Counted from the first letter of the stretch, positions 1 through 12,259 are shown. The stretch is DNA of 60,000 nucleotides from Symbiodinium natans (GCA_905221605.1 CAJNDS010000968.1:457501-517500), one strand, 5' to 3'. Numbers and translations are program-made. The notes: generated by a model from the sequence alone, not told the origin.

Positions 1-1118
1 CTCTTCTGGGTGCCGGCGTTCTTTATGGAGGTCTAGAAGTGCAGTGCTTCACATCCTAAACCCTACCCCTAAACCCTAGTGGACCGCTCTTGGAGTCCCA
101 ACCCTAAACCCTAAACCCCAAACCCTAAGAGAGATAAGGAGAGAAATCGATGATCAAGTGAGAACAAGGTCTTGGGTCGAGCCTGCGGCTTCGTATAAGC
201 TTGCGTGTAGAGTTGCACCAAGTGTCTCTGCAGTTTAGACTTTAGGGTTTAGTCCAGTATCACAGGAACTAAAGGTGGTGTGCAACCCCTCGACCCCAAA
301 GCATTCCTTTCGCCACGGGCTGGGGTCTTCGGTCACTATTCGGGCGTAGTTGTTTTTCATCAGGCTTTGGGGTGTAATTGTGGTGTATTGCTGAAGTGTT
401 GAGGGCTTAAAACTTAAAAGCAAGCATGTCTACGCTGCTTGAAGCCATCGTGTGCGTTCAATGATCAGGCTCTTAAGAGAGATTCTAGGAGGGAGGTACT
501 GTACCTGGTGAACCTTATCCATCGTCAGCACGCCCCAACCAAGAGCTCACTTTGGAGGCTCGAAAGTAGAAAGACAAGGGCCCTTTTAAACAAGACTGCC
601 TGATCTTGCTACGAAGCATGCACAGCTTATAAGAACGAACGAGCCTGGGTAATGCTCCCGCCGGGCAGATGCTCCAAATACAAGTACAGGCACTCGTCCA
701 AGTAGTCGTGCCTAAGTGGCCCCCCCACGCTACACCCCGAATCGCCAGCAAACAGCCAGGCTGGGTGGCAGTTCATTCAACTGTTCCCTCCTCGAATTCC
801 TGGAAAGCTGCGGGCAGCAGGCCAGCTAAGGGATGCACAGGCCGTGTGGAGGGTTTAGGGTTGAGGGTTTCCCCTCTCTATGGTACACGCACATGCATCA
901 GAACCCAAAACCCAAAACGAACCCAAACCCCAAAACCACTTCAACCCCTCCATCAAGAACACAAAAACAAACGACTACGGCCGTCAGGTTCAGGGTACCT
1001 ATAGCCCCAATTAAAAACTGTACTTACAAGCCCCCCCAAAGTCCCCCAAGTAGGTTATAAGTAGACCCCCCCAGATGGGTAGGTATAAGTACCCATGAAC
1101 CTCCAGACCCTAGACTGG

Positions 1119-1177
1119 TTTAGGGTTTAGGGTCTAGGGTCTAGGGTCTAGGGTTTAGGGTCCAACCCTAAACCCTG
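1119..1177. repeat. Head-to-head telomere-type tract (TTTAGGG then CCCTAAA)
   Basis: Plus strand runs TTTAGGG and CTAGGG variants, then turns over a short spacer into CCCTAAACCC. The kinase-like exon lies just to its right. Confidence 0.85.
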
Positions 1178-1199
1178 GATACTCCTGGAGCCCAGGCAC

Positions 1200-1251
1200 C
1201 CCAGGTAGGCGACGATATGCGGATGCTGCAGGGACTTCCTCGGCACAAGGG
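1200..1251 (-). CDS. Candidate exon, protein-kinase-like (subdomain IV region)
   Basis: Read on the minus strand, the open frame includes KSLQHPHIVAYLG. This resembles the L-x-HP-x-IV-x-YLG segment that follows the alphaC helix in Ser/Thr protein kinases (NEK and MAPKKK types). The exon could start after AAG at 1252, and a GT donor follows the Gly codon. An alternative GA donor further on would extend it to 1185. No other kinase motif (VAIK, HRD, DFG) was found nearby, so this is one exon of an intron-rich gene or a relic. The kinase assignment rests on about 13 residues. Confidence 0.45.
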
Positions 1252-1983
1252 CTTCAAGGGCACGCGGGGGCGGAGGAAAGGCTTGTGGTTTAAGGGGTTT
1301 CGGGCTGCTAGGATTGTGTTTTGGGTTTTTAAGCTTTAGGGTTCTCCTATGGCCTTGACGTGGTTTAGGGCTTTAGGGTTTTTTGGGGTTTTTTGAAGGT
1401 TTTTAGGGGGCTCGGGGGTTTTAAGGATTTCAGGGCTCTCCTGTGGGGGGTTCGCTCATAAGCACCCCAGGTTTCGGGGTGGTCAATATAATATTCCCTC
1501 CCCAAAGGAGGTCGGGAAGGGGAAGTTCCTATCCTGGTATGTCTGGATTCTACACAAGTCAGAATCGAACAGACCTGTGGCTTCGCCTTCTGCGTGGCTC
1601 CCCGAAAGCCAAGCCCGACGCTCATGCATCCAAGCGGCATGATGTTCACCTCGTTCTCCAAAGAATCCTCCAGGCAGAGCTGGGTTTGGGGATTGGGGGT
1701 TTTGAAGGGGTTTAGGGTTTAGGGTTTTCTTTGGGGATGAAGAAGGAGTGTCTAGGAACCGATGGTATAGGGCGTAAGGCCACCCAAGCTGAGCTACACA
1801 AGCATAAAACCCTTCCGGGTACCTCTTATACCATAGAAACACGTCGGGTCTTCCAGTGCCGCTTGGGGGGGCCGGCTTTTTGGGCCTCTTTGCTATGCCT
1901 TGTAACGACCTTTCTCGGGATTTCTTTTGGGAGCTGATCGAATTTCTGAGTCCTTATGGCAGATCTTCATTGAAAATCCAAAT

Positions 1984-2018
1984 TGGGTTTAGGGTTTAAC
2001 CCCTAACCCCTAAACCCG
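1984..2018. repeat. Head-to-head telomere-type tract
   Basis: GGGTTTAGGGTTT runs directly into AACCCCTAACCCCTAAACCC, a second G-to-C turn-over junction. Confidence 0.85.
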
Positions 2019-2177
2019 CGCCACCCCGCCCAGCTAAACGAAACCTATGCCGACATCTCGGGCTCCTAAACCCATTTAACCCTCTCTCTACACATACAAA
2101 CATTACAAACATATATGTGTCCTTCAATGTACAAAAAAATGTATAGATACACCCTTAAAAAAAACGCAGATCTCTAA

Positions 2178-2248
2178 TATATATATATATATGTATATAT
2201 CTATATCTAAATATATACACATATACACACCTCTCGCTCTCTCTCCCT
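2178..2248. repeat. AT/CT microsatellite
   Basis: (TA)n and TATATC-type repeats pass into CTCTCTCC. The minus-strand reading frame across it is low complexity and not treated as a gene. Confidence 0.8.
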
Positions 2249-2287
2249 CTCTCTTTAAACACTTGAGCCGACATCTTGGGTTCTTAC

Positions 2288-2343
2288 GGTGCGTCTTGCG
2301 CCTTGAACTGCGCATCCCGGCGGTCCATGGCATTGATGGGCAC
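2288..2343 (-). CDS. Candidate exon, unknown protein
   Basis: Minus strand after CCCAAG reads VPINAMDRRDAQFKAQDA and ends at a strong donor, CACC|GTAAGAAC. The length is 56 nt (18 codons plus 2). Codon choice is GC3-rich like the other exons here. It lies 1 kb upstream, in gene sense, of the kinase-like exon and could belong to the same gene. This is not shown. Confidence 0.5.
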
Positions 2344-2349
2344 CTTGGG

Positions 2350-3400
2350 AGGGGGGCTGTGGCGATTCCGCTGTTCAGGGGTTTCAGGGATTCTGCCTGG
2401 AGGTTCATCGGTACTAGCCACCCCCAAGTATATAATGTCTACCTGCAACCTGCTTTGAGGACTTAGGGGGCTTTTAAGTACAGTAAGAACTGGGTCAAGC
2501 CGGGTTGAGGGGTGTAGGGTCTGTAGGGTTGAAGGCCTTGAGACTGCTATAGCTCAATGCGTAAGGGTAGCCAGCACCGAGATCAGGGGTTGTTTTCGGC
2601 ATGTTGCTCTCAAACTCCTCTTAGCGCAGGAGACCTCCACAGATGGTTGGTTAAGGGTCTAGGCTCAGGATGTGGACCTAGTTCTCTAACAGTCAAGCAA
2701 AGAAGGTTAGACATCCATCGTGTCTACAAAAGAAGGGTTCAGGGTTGAGGGTTAAGCTCACAGCTCAACTATGTTAAGGGCCTTGAACCTCTAGAAAAAC
2801 TCGCTGTGAAAGGGTCGGCGTCGTTCAGAAGCAGGCTGCGGCTTTTTGCTGAAGGGGGGCTCCGGTCTCCTCCAAGGGGGTGAGTATACCTATGCAAATA
2901 GAAAAAATTGGTACTTGAATTGCTATTGATTCTCTTTATCTTTTATTGTTTTTTTTTCTGAGTTTTTCGTACGATACCTACCAAGAGGTTCTAAAGGGCA
3001 TGCCCTTGGTACAACTCTTTAGGGCTCCTGTCTGATGTCTCGGAGATCGATAAGTCCCACTTAGGGTGTGCTTCAGAGTGTGGGTGGGGAACCCTCGAAA
3101 GAGCAGGCAAACCGTCACAGAGGTCTGAGCAGGCTTTTGATTCGCAACGCTCGCTGCGCCGCGTCTCAGAGCACCCACTGGAATTTCTCGAGACTCGCTG
3201 CAGAGATTTGGGGCAATGAGGCTGGCTAGAGAATATCCATGACCAAAAAGAAGGAACTCAAGTAGAAGAAGGCCCTGAGCCGAGAAATCCGACGGTCTCA
3301 ACTCTCCTCCTCCACTCCCTTGAGATCGTGGAATGCGAGCAACTCCCAAGCCAAAACGTCCTTTGCTTTGGCCACCCAAAAGTTGAAAATTTAGGTTTTG
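2350..3400. other. Spacer or intron sequence, mostly without recognised features
   Basis: No convincing splice-bounded exon beyond a weak minus-strand candidate near 2815-2850. It contains short TTTAGGG pieces and a T-rich stretch (2925-2955). The 133-codon minus-strand frame at 2978-3379 has mixed composition and no recognisable motif. Confidence 0.4.
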
Positions 3401-3402
3401 GA

Positions 3403-3489
3403 TTGTTCCCCTTAATCGGGATTATCGTAACCCCTACTGTAATTGCAATCGCTTATGATGGAGTGTGAGCGTAAGGGGAAACATCCCAA
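3403..3489. mobile_element. MITE-like element, family A copy 1
   Basis: Left end TTGTTCCCCTTA and right end TAAGGGGAAACATCCCAA are imperfect inverted repeats. Compared with other copies it has lost the first bases of the left end. Confidence 0.6.
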
Positions 3490-3842
3490 GTTTAGGTGTT
3501 TAGATGATTTTCTTTACTTTGTTTTTTGGGGGGGGTTCAGGAAGCAAAGCGCCGCCTAGGCAGCTACAGAGGTGACTTCATGACTTCATGCTAACTACAG
3601 TGAGAACAGGAAGTGCTGAAGAATGTGAAACAATCTGTCAAAGCCTACCGGCGGGTACAGTAGCTCTGGGCTAGCAGCTGCTTCGCCTGCATGAGAAGTA
3701 GATCTAGGCGTATGCCTACAGTGTGTCCTTAGACCCCGACATCCACGGTCTCTCAGAGGTGAAGGCTGTCTGTGTTCTTTGGCCAGCAGCCTGGAGTCCT
3801 GAGCCTACAAGGAATAATGGTAAAAGCTGTCCCGAACACGCG

Positions 3843-3874
3843 ACCCCCCCCCCCCCCCAAAAAAAAAAAAAAAA
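3843..3874. repeat. Poly(C)-poly(A) junction
   Basis: A long C run passes directly into a long A run, the same unusual junction as at 31189-31214, 34267-34300 and 59186-59208. Confidence 0.85.
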
Positions 3875-4171
3875 GAACAAGGGCTCAGGCTAGGTCTGAA
3901 GGAGAACACCTGCCACAAAGCCCCACTACACCCCTAATGCTCCCCAGCAACCTCGGCCTGTTTAGGTTTAGGACAACGGAAGGCCAAAAGTTGGCGCATT
4001 CGCACTGCGATGAGTTTTACCCTAAACCCTAAACCCTTTTTGAGGAACCTTCAGTTACAACAAGTGGGACAACAAGGGCCCACCACACTGGGGAGCGTCC
4101 CAAGGCTCTTTCGCCACGGGGCTTTCGCAGTCGGACTTTTCCAGTTTGGAGTTTTGAGTCGAAGGTGTTAG

Positions 4172-4224
4172 GAACCCTAAACCCTAAACCCTAAACCCTA
4201 AACCCTAAACCCTAAACCCTAAAC
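4172..4224. repeat. (CCCTAAA)n tract
   Basis: About seven near-perfect copies. Confidence 0.95.
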
Positions 4225-4355
4225 CCTAAACCCCGGGTCTGACAATGTCGGAGTGTTGGGGTGGCTTGCGCGACCCCCGGCGAACATGGCAGAAAGGAAA
4301 TAGCGCGGGGGAATGCAAACGGAAACCAAGGCAAAGAGGACATACAACTATAAAT

Positions 4356-4463
4356 CGCCTAAGCACCCCCAAAACATTGAAAAACTGATATTCTTCCTAA
4401 TAAGGGCAATATAGGGATTCACATGTTTCAAACTTTTTTGGGGGGATTCTTAAGAAAATAGTA
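4356..4463. mobile_element. MITE-like element, family B copy 1
   Basis: CCTAAGCACCCCCAAAAC at the left and TTTTTTGGGGGGATTCTTAAG at the right form the inverted ends. The centre reads CTTCCTAATAAGGGCAATATAGGG, as in copy 3. Confidence 0.7.
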
Positions 4464-4920
4464 TATAAAGCACGCATGTCAAGGACCCCTTGTTCAAATG
4501 CCCCTAATTACTGAATGCCTCCAGAATTCCTGCGGATCACACACACTTTCTCCCAAGTTCGAGCTGTAGGTCTGGTACTATCGGAAGTCAGGGGCGGGGG
4601 GGGGAGGCAGGCTACACCATCCTGCCCTAAACCTCAATCCCCAAACTCTAAACCCTTACTTCAAAGTCCCTGCTTCGCATTTTTACAGTTGCGGGAAACT
4701 CGCAACACTCAGAGCGAGAGAAAAGGCAGAAACTGAGAGCGAGACCGAGAGGAAGGGGTGAAGGAAGAGGGAAGAGGAACCCTGAACCCTAAACCCTAAA
4801 CCCGGGGGGGGAGGGGGGGGAGCGCGGGGGGGGGGGGGGGAAGAGAGATGAGGAGGTGACTAAGGGGATCGCATTGGGCAAGCCCGGATCAAAAACCAGA
4901 CAGAACCTAACACGCTACAC

Positions 4921-5094
4921 AACTAGTTGCTTAAGAACCCCCCAAAAAATAGTAAATAATAACCACCCAAAAATAGTAAATAAAACTCCCTATATTCGGA
5001 CTTATGAGGAATACTATTTGCTATATATATATATATATATATATATAGTTATTTGTTTCTTTTTGTTTTTTTTTGGGGGGGGTTCTTAAGAAAA
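4921..5094. mobile_element. MITE-like element, family B copy 2
   Basis: Left end CTAGTTGCTTAAGAACCCCC, right end GGGGGGGTTCTTAAGAAAAT. A (TA)n stretch at 5021-5048 and a T-run/G-run at 5058-5082 lie inside it. Confidence 0.75.
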
Positions 5095-5133
5095 TTGCAG
5101 TACATCCTCAGCAATTGCAGTACATCCTCAGCA
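5094..5133. repeat. Two tandem copies of a 19-bp unit
   Basis: TTGCAGTACATCCTCAGCA is repeated twice in tandem directly after the family B element ends. Confidence 0.85.
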
Positions 5134-5384
5134 TCGCATATGGGCTCAGGAAGTCCTCTGGCAGACTACGTTGGCCAAGGAGATCATGGCGAAGTTGTAA
5201 TGTTTACGTTTACATGAGCCATCGTCAAAGCGTTCGGTCCCAGGGAATGTCATGGTTCAGTCTGTTCTTCCAAAGAAACCGGGCAACTCAAGAAACTCTA
5301 AAGTTCAACTGCTGACTCAGACAAGTTCAGAGAGGTGAGAGTGCCCAAAAGACAAGTTCAAGGCTTCCTAACCAGCATCAATAA

Positions 5385-5465
5385 ACTTAGTTGTCCAGTA
5401 TTGGGATTTTGAGGTGATTATACTACCCCAAAAAGGTTAAAGGTTACATACTCTACTACTAAGAT
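5385..5465. mobile_element. MITE-like element, family C copy 1
   Basis: Contains TTAGTTGTCCAGTA at the left and CCCCAAAAAGGTTAAAGGTTA...CTCTACTACTAAG at the right, shared with 20301-20406 and 59458-59573. Confidence 0.75.
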
Positions 5466-5578
5466 AACACGTAAAGACAACAAGTTGCGGAAAAGCTCCG
5501 CGCAGGCGCGCGCTAGCAAGGCTTGGACCATGGCTCACATGTCAGCGTGACGCGCGGGACAGGCTGGCGGGATCACTC

Positions 5579-5699
5579 GCCTGAACCCTATTTAAACCCT
5601 AAACCCTAAACCCTAAACCCTAAACCCTAAACCCTAAACCCTAAACCCTAAACCCTAAACCCTAAACCCTAAACCCTGAACCCTGAACCCTGAACCCTT
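5579..5699. repeat. (CCCTAAA)n tract with CCCTGAA tail
   Basis: About 15 copies. The last few are CCCTGAA. Confidence 0.95.
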
Positions 5700-5947
5700 C
5701 TCTTGCGAGAGACCCCTCTTCGATAATGCTGAGGGCGTTGACCGCCTCCTCCGTCGAGCTCATTGGAAAGACTACTAAGGGCCTAAGGAGGCCCACCATA
5801 AACCCCTCAACCCTGAGTTTAGGGTTTAGGGTTTACGCGACGAATCTATGCCCCCTAACTCTTTCTACAACCCTCAGCCCGAAACCCTACACCCTGCCGA
5901 CCTTCATCCCAAACCCCGGGGCCGCAGACCCCCACTAAAACCTGCCA

Positions 5948-6006
5948 TTCGCCCTAAACCCTAAACCCTAAACCCTAAACCCTAAACCCTAAACCCTAAA
6001 CCCTAA
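5948..6006. repeat. (CCCTAAA)n tract
   Basis: About eight copies. Just to the right a minus-strand open frame (6010-6190) is possible coding sequence, but no splice borders decide its frame. Confidence 0.95.
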
Positions 6007-7617
6007 AGCAGGGTTCCGAATATGTTGGCATTGGAAAGCAAGTGGCGCCTGAGCTTGGAGGCAAAATGTGTTGCAGCGTGTGCCTTCGGCACCGTCAGTT
6101 GCGCCTGCCCTGCGCAGCAGCCAGGGACTTCATGTAGGTAGGGGCCACTGCCATGAGAGAGTGAGCCGCTGCGTTTAATCCTATAGGGTGTCATTGGGGG
6201 ATCATGGTGGTGAACCCTAGACCCTATAATACTCGCCAAAGTACGTCAAGCTTGGTTTTTTTTTGTGCATTTGGGTCTACTTTTGTTTACATACTTTGGG
6301 GATCCAGGTGGGGGCTCAAGTAGCAAGAAGAATGTGAAGGCAAGAGCTGCTCACCCCGCCTTGAGAAGCCAAACCCTCCCTAAGGTCCATGTACCTGATG
6401 ATTATTATACTTGGGCCCCAAAGTCCCTAAATAGGAAGTACTTCAAGGCCCAAGTATTTCCCCTACTTAGGTGCTGTGGACCCTTAGGGCCTAGCTTTCT
6501 GAGGTTCTTGCTCGGTCAAAGGATGCCCGAAGCCCAGCCCTCACTCCAGCCGCCCGCGTTCTTGCGGTTGTTTGGGTCTGGGGTTTAGGGTTTTGAACCC
6601 AAAACCCAGCCCTAAAAGCCCTAAACCCTTCTCACCAGCAATACTGTAGGCTCCTCCAGCGTTGCTTGGGAGAATCGGGTTGAGGGTTGGACCCGAAACC
6701 CCGAGCCATAAAAACCCTGAACCCTGAAACCCCTGAAGCCCCCTGATCCCGAAACCCTAAACCCCTCAAGCCCGAAACCCTAAACTCTGACCTTGAACTA
6801 CCCTCAAACCCTAAACCCTAAACCCTAAACCTGTGGATTGCAAGTCTTTCGGAATGGGCTTCGGCAGGGCAGAGCGCGGATTAAGGCTGGACTTCTGAGT
6901 CCGCGGAGTAGGGGTGGGTCGCAGGGAGCTCAAGGGGTGTAAGCGAGGCAGGGTTTAGGGTTTAGGGTTTAGAGTTTAGGGCTGAGGGTTAGGAATTAAA
7001 GGGTTTAGGGTTGAGGGTTTGGGGATACTGAGGGGGTGGAATACGCTAAGGCGTAAAGTAAGGCTCTGATCCCCTTACACCCCCCCCCCCCCCTGTCTCC
7101 CTGTGACCTGCCCACGGGGTTTCCCTCAATGGCTTTGGAGGCCGCTTTAAGCCTTTGGCATCTGCAGCCCAACAAAGCAGTCACATCTTTTCCCCTCCCC
7201 CCAAAGCATGAAAATGCTAGGGTTTCGTGTTTAGGAATGCGTTAACTTGGCAAGATGCGAAATATAGGGGAGGCGTGAGTCTCTGCATTCTGTCGGGGGG
7301 GTGGGGGGGAGGGGCAGACTCATAGACGCTAGTTGGATAGGCGAGCACCAAACAACTACCGCACAAACTTGGCAGATTCGAGCCTCAGAAATCCCTCGCA
7401 ACAAGCCCTTGCGACTCCATCTGCAACCAACATCTGCTCTAGGGGTTGTACCTTGGACCCTTAAGGTTGTACCCTGAAGTTTTTAATAGGCGGTATAAGG
7501 GTATGCTAGGGGGAACCTTTAGGGGTACAACCTTCGGGTGCGAGTCTTCATCCCTTCATCAGTGCAAAGTGGGAGGTCATGCCACGTCCCCATGCTCTTC
7601 CACGATCGGAACTCATG

Positions 7618-7727
7618 ACTACTAATTGCTTAAGAACCCCGAAAACATGGAAAATATTCTTCCTTATTAAGGGTAACATAGGGATGATGATTTTTCATTC
7701 TTTGGGGGTTCTTAAGCAAGTAGTAGA
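7618..7727. mobile_element. MITE-like element, family B copy 3
   Basis: Near-perfect inverted ends: CTACTAATTGCTTAAGAACC on the left and GGGTTCTTAAGCAAGTAGTAG on the right. This is the best intact reference copy of family B. Confidence 0.85.
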
Positions 7728-8807
7728 TGATGCATGATCCTCCGAGCTCTATGATAGCAACTGATGCCCAAACCCTCCCGGCGCCCAATCAACAGCTGCC
7801 TTGGGCCAACAGCGTCTTTAAACAACTGTGCGACAAGCCTCACAGTTGAAGTCCGCATTTAGGGCACGAGTACCCACAAACCTTTCCGGTCGAGTCGCTA
7901 GCCGTTCAGGAAGTCCTCATCTAATGATTTTCAATGAAGATGCATTCCTATTCCGGTTTGGGTTTGGGGGCTAGGGTTGCAAATGCAATGACTGAAGCAA
8001 AGCGAATGTACGCTGCGCGACATGCTGTGACATTAAGAGGTCTCGCAAACTGAAGCTCTAAGACGCTCTGTCATGCGCATGAAACCCCAAACTCTCAAAC
8101 CCAAACCCCTTTAGCTTCCTAAATCAGATAAACCCTAAACCCTAAACTCTAAACCCTAAACCCTCAACCCTGCTGCGGACTGGTCCGAGTCAGAGATCTG
8201 CCTTGCAATCTCTGTGAGGCACCTTCAGCTCAACAGCGGAGCGCTACGTGCGGCTACTTGCAAAGGTGTATGGGGCTCTAAATTAGGGTCCCTTTGAAAC
8301 TTTGGGGGTCCTGATTAAAAATGAGTGTGCTTCTCGGCGTCCTAGATTGCAATCAGAGCATGGTGCGCAGGGATTAGAAACAAAAACTCCTGCCACCCTG
8401 AAAGAATCTAACACCTTCCGAGTTAGCTGTGCTTTGTCTGCCACGTGCCTAGGAGGCAAAGGGTTTAGTTAGGGTAGTGAGACACTTATGCCATATCATG
8501 CAGCGCACTCCTTCCGAGTCTGGGGTTGAGGGCATAAGGGCGTTGGCGCATTCTCCTCCGCCGCCCTCACTCGACCACTCCACCCCCCCCCCCCCCCCCC
8601 CCGGCACCCCTAAACCCTAACCTCTCCCCCTAAACCCAAAGACCACAAACGCTAACTCTAACCCCTCCCCCTAAACCCTAAACCCTAAACCCAAAAAAAA
8701 GGGCCTTCCAAGCTACTTGAAGCTGTTTGAGAGGTGCTTGTTGGAGAAGGTGCTTGCAAACATCCTTGGCGACTAGGTGCCCCAAGCTGCCCAGCAAGAG
8801 GCAAGTT

Positions 8808-8878
8808 AGGGTTTAGGGTTTAGGGTTTAGGGTTTAGGGTTTAGGGTTTAGGGTTTAGGGTTTAGGGTTTAGGGTTTA
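8808..8878. repeat. (TTTAGGG)n tract
   Basis: About ten perfect copies. Confidence 0.95.
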
Positions 8879-9746
8879 TAAGATTTACGCATGGCTGTGG
8901 GATAATCTAACGTCTCTTCTTGTGTGCCTCTTTGTCCTGCCAGTACGCTTGGTCCGAGCCATAAACCCTACATTTCAAAGTTTGGGGGTTTTCGTATGAC
9001 TGGAGGGACGAGTCGTCGTTGGAGTGATGAAGTAACATGACCCTTTGCATAAACCCTATCCCGACAAATCAAGACCGGAATCACCCTAAAACCTAAGCCC
9101 CAAAACCCTAAGTAGAGGCCGCACTTAGCATGACCTAAGCCGAAGACTCTTGCTAACCCTGCTATCCTCTACTGCCCTCTTGTAACAGGATTCACATCCC
9201 AGCCTTGCCTGGAAAGCGCTCATCTCCCCTACCTTTATCCCTAGCTGGTACGTGGTAGCTGGCGAGCAACGGAATCGAGGTTCGACTCTTCATCATGAGG
9301 CTATTTCGCTGTACCTCAAGCGCAGGAGGTGTTTGGGGTTCAGGGTTTGCGGGAATCCTGAGCCAAATACAGGCTTTAGGTTCCCCTTTTGCAGAAGGCC
9401 CAGCAACTTACCCCAGCCCCACTTTGTGGCCCAAACTGAACTCCCGAGCTCAGCTCAAAACAAACGCCACGCTGGCCAAGTCACACGTGCTGGGCTGTTC
9501 CAGTTGAAGTCAAGGACGATCCCGTCTGCGGGCGGGTCCTGCAACAGTAGCCGGGGGCATTAGGGCCTACCTCTAGAACCCACAACCTCGTCTTTTGTAG
9601 GTGTTTTCTATACAACCCCTTCTAGGATCCTTAGAATTCCTTAGGTTAGGGATTCTAGAAGGGAGGGGTGAGGGTTTAGGGGCTTCAAGAGTGGACGGCC
9701 TCGACCTGTGAGGTTTTCTGCTTGGTCCTGGAGACGTTCTTGAAAT

Positions 9747-9793
9747 CCAGTTCATGGTTGGGATCGTGTTGAAAAAACACATATACATATATT

Positions 9794-9828
<35 letters not shown>

Positions 9829-9888
9829 TCCTTGTTGGGTTTAAGTACCCTTAAAAATATCAAATGATACCCAACTATGAACAAGAGA
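9747..9888. mobile_element. MITE-like element, family F copy 1
   Basis: Starts TTCATGGTTGGGATCGTGTT and ends GATACCCAACTATGAACAAG, an inverted repeat of GTTCATGGTTGGG. It shares TATTCCTTGTTGGGTTTAAG with 22045-22140. A (TA)n run at 9780-9830 lies inside. Confidence 0.7.
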
Positions 9889-10244
9889 TCCTAGAGTGGC
9901 TGGGCGCACCGCTATCTCGACATCCCTCCGCGTCTTTTTGCCCAGGGGACCAGGCTCTGGCTTCGGGGGTTGGCCCTTCCACCACTCATATCAGGGAGTG
10001 TCTAGGGTTTAGGGTTTAGGGTTGAGGGTTTAGGGTTTAGGGTACCCAACCCGCAAGGGTTTAGCGTGAGCTTAGGGGCTTGTAGCGTCTGTTTCGCTTC
10101 TTTGAATACATTCATTTTCTTTAGGGGTCCCAGCCTTACACACCTTATGGTCTAGCGAAACACCAATGGCGTTTTGATGCGACGAAGCCGTGTTATGTGG
10201 CCCCGAACAAATACAACCAGCATTGAAAAAAAAATACATGCATA

Positions 10245-10285
10245 CATACATACATATGTATATATATATATATATATACATACGC
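10245..10285. repeat. (TA)n / CATA microsatellite
   Basis: AT-alternating run flanked by CATACATACATA. Confidence 0.9.
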
Positions 10286-10527
10286 ATACATCGTTGCATC
10301 CAGAAATCTAGCATATCGAGTCATCTAACGTGATATACAGCAACACATTTACTTTTTTTTTAAACTACCTTTTTTGTAAGCCAGCGACAAGTGGAGGGGT
10401 TGCTTTGGCCTAGACCACGCCCCGGTGCTTAAGTTGAAGGGCTCCGGGAGCTTCACCCTGAACCCGGAACCATCCAGGCCTTGTCAGCAATCTGCCGGAC
10501 TTGGCCATCCTTCTGACCTCCAGTCGC

Positions 10528-10578
10528 GGTTTTGGGGTTTAGGGTTTAGGGTTTAGGGTTTAGGGTTCAGGGTTTAGG
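10528..10578. repeat. (TTTAGGG)n tract
   Basis: About six copies with one TTCAGGG. Confidence 0.9.
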
Positions 10579-10953
10579 CTGGGTTCATGCCCCACCAACG
10601 AACTCGATGGTTTGGCACTTCGGGGCCTGAGTGCCTTCGAACTCTAAACCTTAATTATGTGGCTTCAGGCATTCTAGGGTCCCCCAGGAAGCTGTTACAA
10701 ACCTCTGTGAAGCAGCTGAGCCCCCATAACCTGTCTCAGAGCTGGGCTCGTCTTGATCAGCGCATACCTGGTGGCACTGCAATGTGCCAGTGGTTTTGAG
10801 GCTTCGGGTTTAGGAGTAGGGTGTGGTGGGAACCATGCCTTTAATGCGTTTTTCGGCTTCGCGGAGAAGAGATTCTCAGCTCCGGTAAGCCGAATCTGGA
10901 AAGTAACCAAGGTGCCTTTGAAACCTAAACCCTAACCCCTAAACCCTATTTAC

Positions 10954-11037
10954 AAGAGAACTCGCAAGCCGTAGCTCCCACAGCAGAAGCCCGCTCCTGC
11001 GCCGACGCACGTCGACGATCTCTGAGGCGAGGCTGTC
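10954..11037 (-). CDS. Candidate exon, unknown protein
   Basis: Minus-strand frame contains EIVDVRRRRSGLLLWELRLA. Length is exactly 28 codons. It starts after GGGAG and ends at CTT|GTAAAT. A CCCTAAA tract lies at its donor side and a TTTAGGG tract at its acceptor side on the plus strand, the arrangement seen around many exons here. Function unknown. Confidence 0.55.
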
Positions 11038-11375
11038 CTCCCGGGTGTCGGGTTTAGGGTTTAGGGTTCAGGGTTGAGGGACCAATTCTCAGCAACCCGA
11101 ATGATATTTTAGGGGCTATTCTTGGGGGTGACGTAGGCAGATAGGGACTACAAAGTGTGTGTGTGTGTCATATGAGAAGGAAGATTGGGAGACTAGGGGT
11201 TACTCATGGTGCCCCTTAGTTCCCAACAGCACGTGCTGCTGAGATTCGCTCTCCCTAAGCTGGGTTCAGCTGCCAACGCCTGAGAAATTCGGAAATTACC
11301 GAATATGCAGCCACGCTGCAGAGCCTCAAGTCCTTAAGGTTTAGGCTATTTAGATGAGGATGTTGCCGACGGGCC

Positions 11376-11948
11376 TTGAGTCTGATTCTGGGCCACAGAC
11401 TCCCGACCCCAGAGAAGCCCTACATAGTTTCCTCATGCTGCATTTTAGGGGATCCGGTACGAGACTGCGTTTGCAGCAAAAACAAAGCGAAAGACTCCGG
11501 CGCACCCTTGAACGAGTACCCGGCATACAGCCGTGAGACACTTCGCCCTAGACCGAGTTTGCACAAGAGAACCAAGAAAAGCAAAGCCAGGCTCGGTCAG
11601 CTGCGCCTTCAGGGCATCGATTCCTTGCCGGGCAGTCGGGGTTTCAGGATTCCAACCAGTAGGACACCAGCTCCAGCTCAGGCTTACACTGATAACGATC
11701 AAGGTTACATCCCAGCTCCCCTCCCCCCCGCACAGCCCAGGACACTAACATCCGTATCCCCGAGCCTCATCACCTCTGGATCCCCCGAAGAACAAGCAAC
11801 AAAGAGAGAGAGAGAGATGATATGTGTATGTGTACATAATAACAGAATATATAACAACATGATATCATGTAATATAATGAAATGGAAGATAACAAAAAAC
11901 AATAAGAAGAATAATAGTTCTTATGTATGTATGGGGGGGATACCCTGA
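11376..11948 (+). other. Long open frame, probably not a gene
   Basis: A 190-codon plus-strand frame is open, but its last third runs through a GA microsatellite and AT-rich DNA and it overlaps open frames in other registers. No motif is recognisable. Listed because it is the longest plus-strand open frame in the left third. Confidence 0.2.
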
Positions 11949-12077
11949 ATTGGGACCCATTTTCTGAGGAAGCCCCAATGAAGAAGGCTATCTACAAGGG
12001 GACGACAAAAGCGTTGAAGCAGGATTGATGAAGGAGCGCTCGATCCCCGCCCTTGACCTGATCTTGCACGCGAAAAT

Positions 12078-12152
12078 CATCCTACCCCTAAGCCTAAACC
12101 CTTAACCCTTAACCCTAAACCCTTAACCCTTAACCCTAAACCCTAAACCCTA
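12078..12152. repeat. CCCTAAA / CCCTTAA tract
   Basis: Mixed CCCTTAA and CCCTAAA copies. Confidence 0.9.
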
Positions 12153-12259
12153 AGCCGACTGCAGGCCCCAGACACGGATGATCACCGTGGCGTCGGCCGA
12201 ATCTTTGCTGTTTGACATTGGCCACAACCTTCGCATTCATCCGGAGGTTTGAGAGGCTA

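Larger units (their letters stand above)
6600..9250. other. Repeat-rich spacer without recognised genes
   Basis: Holds telomere-type tracts (6780-6831, 6952-7020, 8101-8166, 8605-8692, 8808-8878), a family B element (7618-7727), poly(C) runs at 7079-7096 and 8581-8604, and a possible inverted-repeat element at 7441-7530 whose ends read GGTTGTACCTTGGA and GGGGTACAACCTT. I see no splice-bounded coding segment. Confidence 0.5.

Noticed and set aside
2124-2408. 94-codon minus-strand frame
   Set aside because: Runs out of the candidate exon (2288-2343) in a different register and through a TA microsatellite.
11445-11748. Overlapping open frames on both strands near 11.4-11.7 kb
   Set aside because: Three registers are open at once, with no splice borders or motif; GC-rich chance frames.
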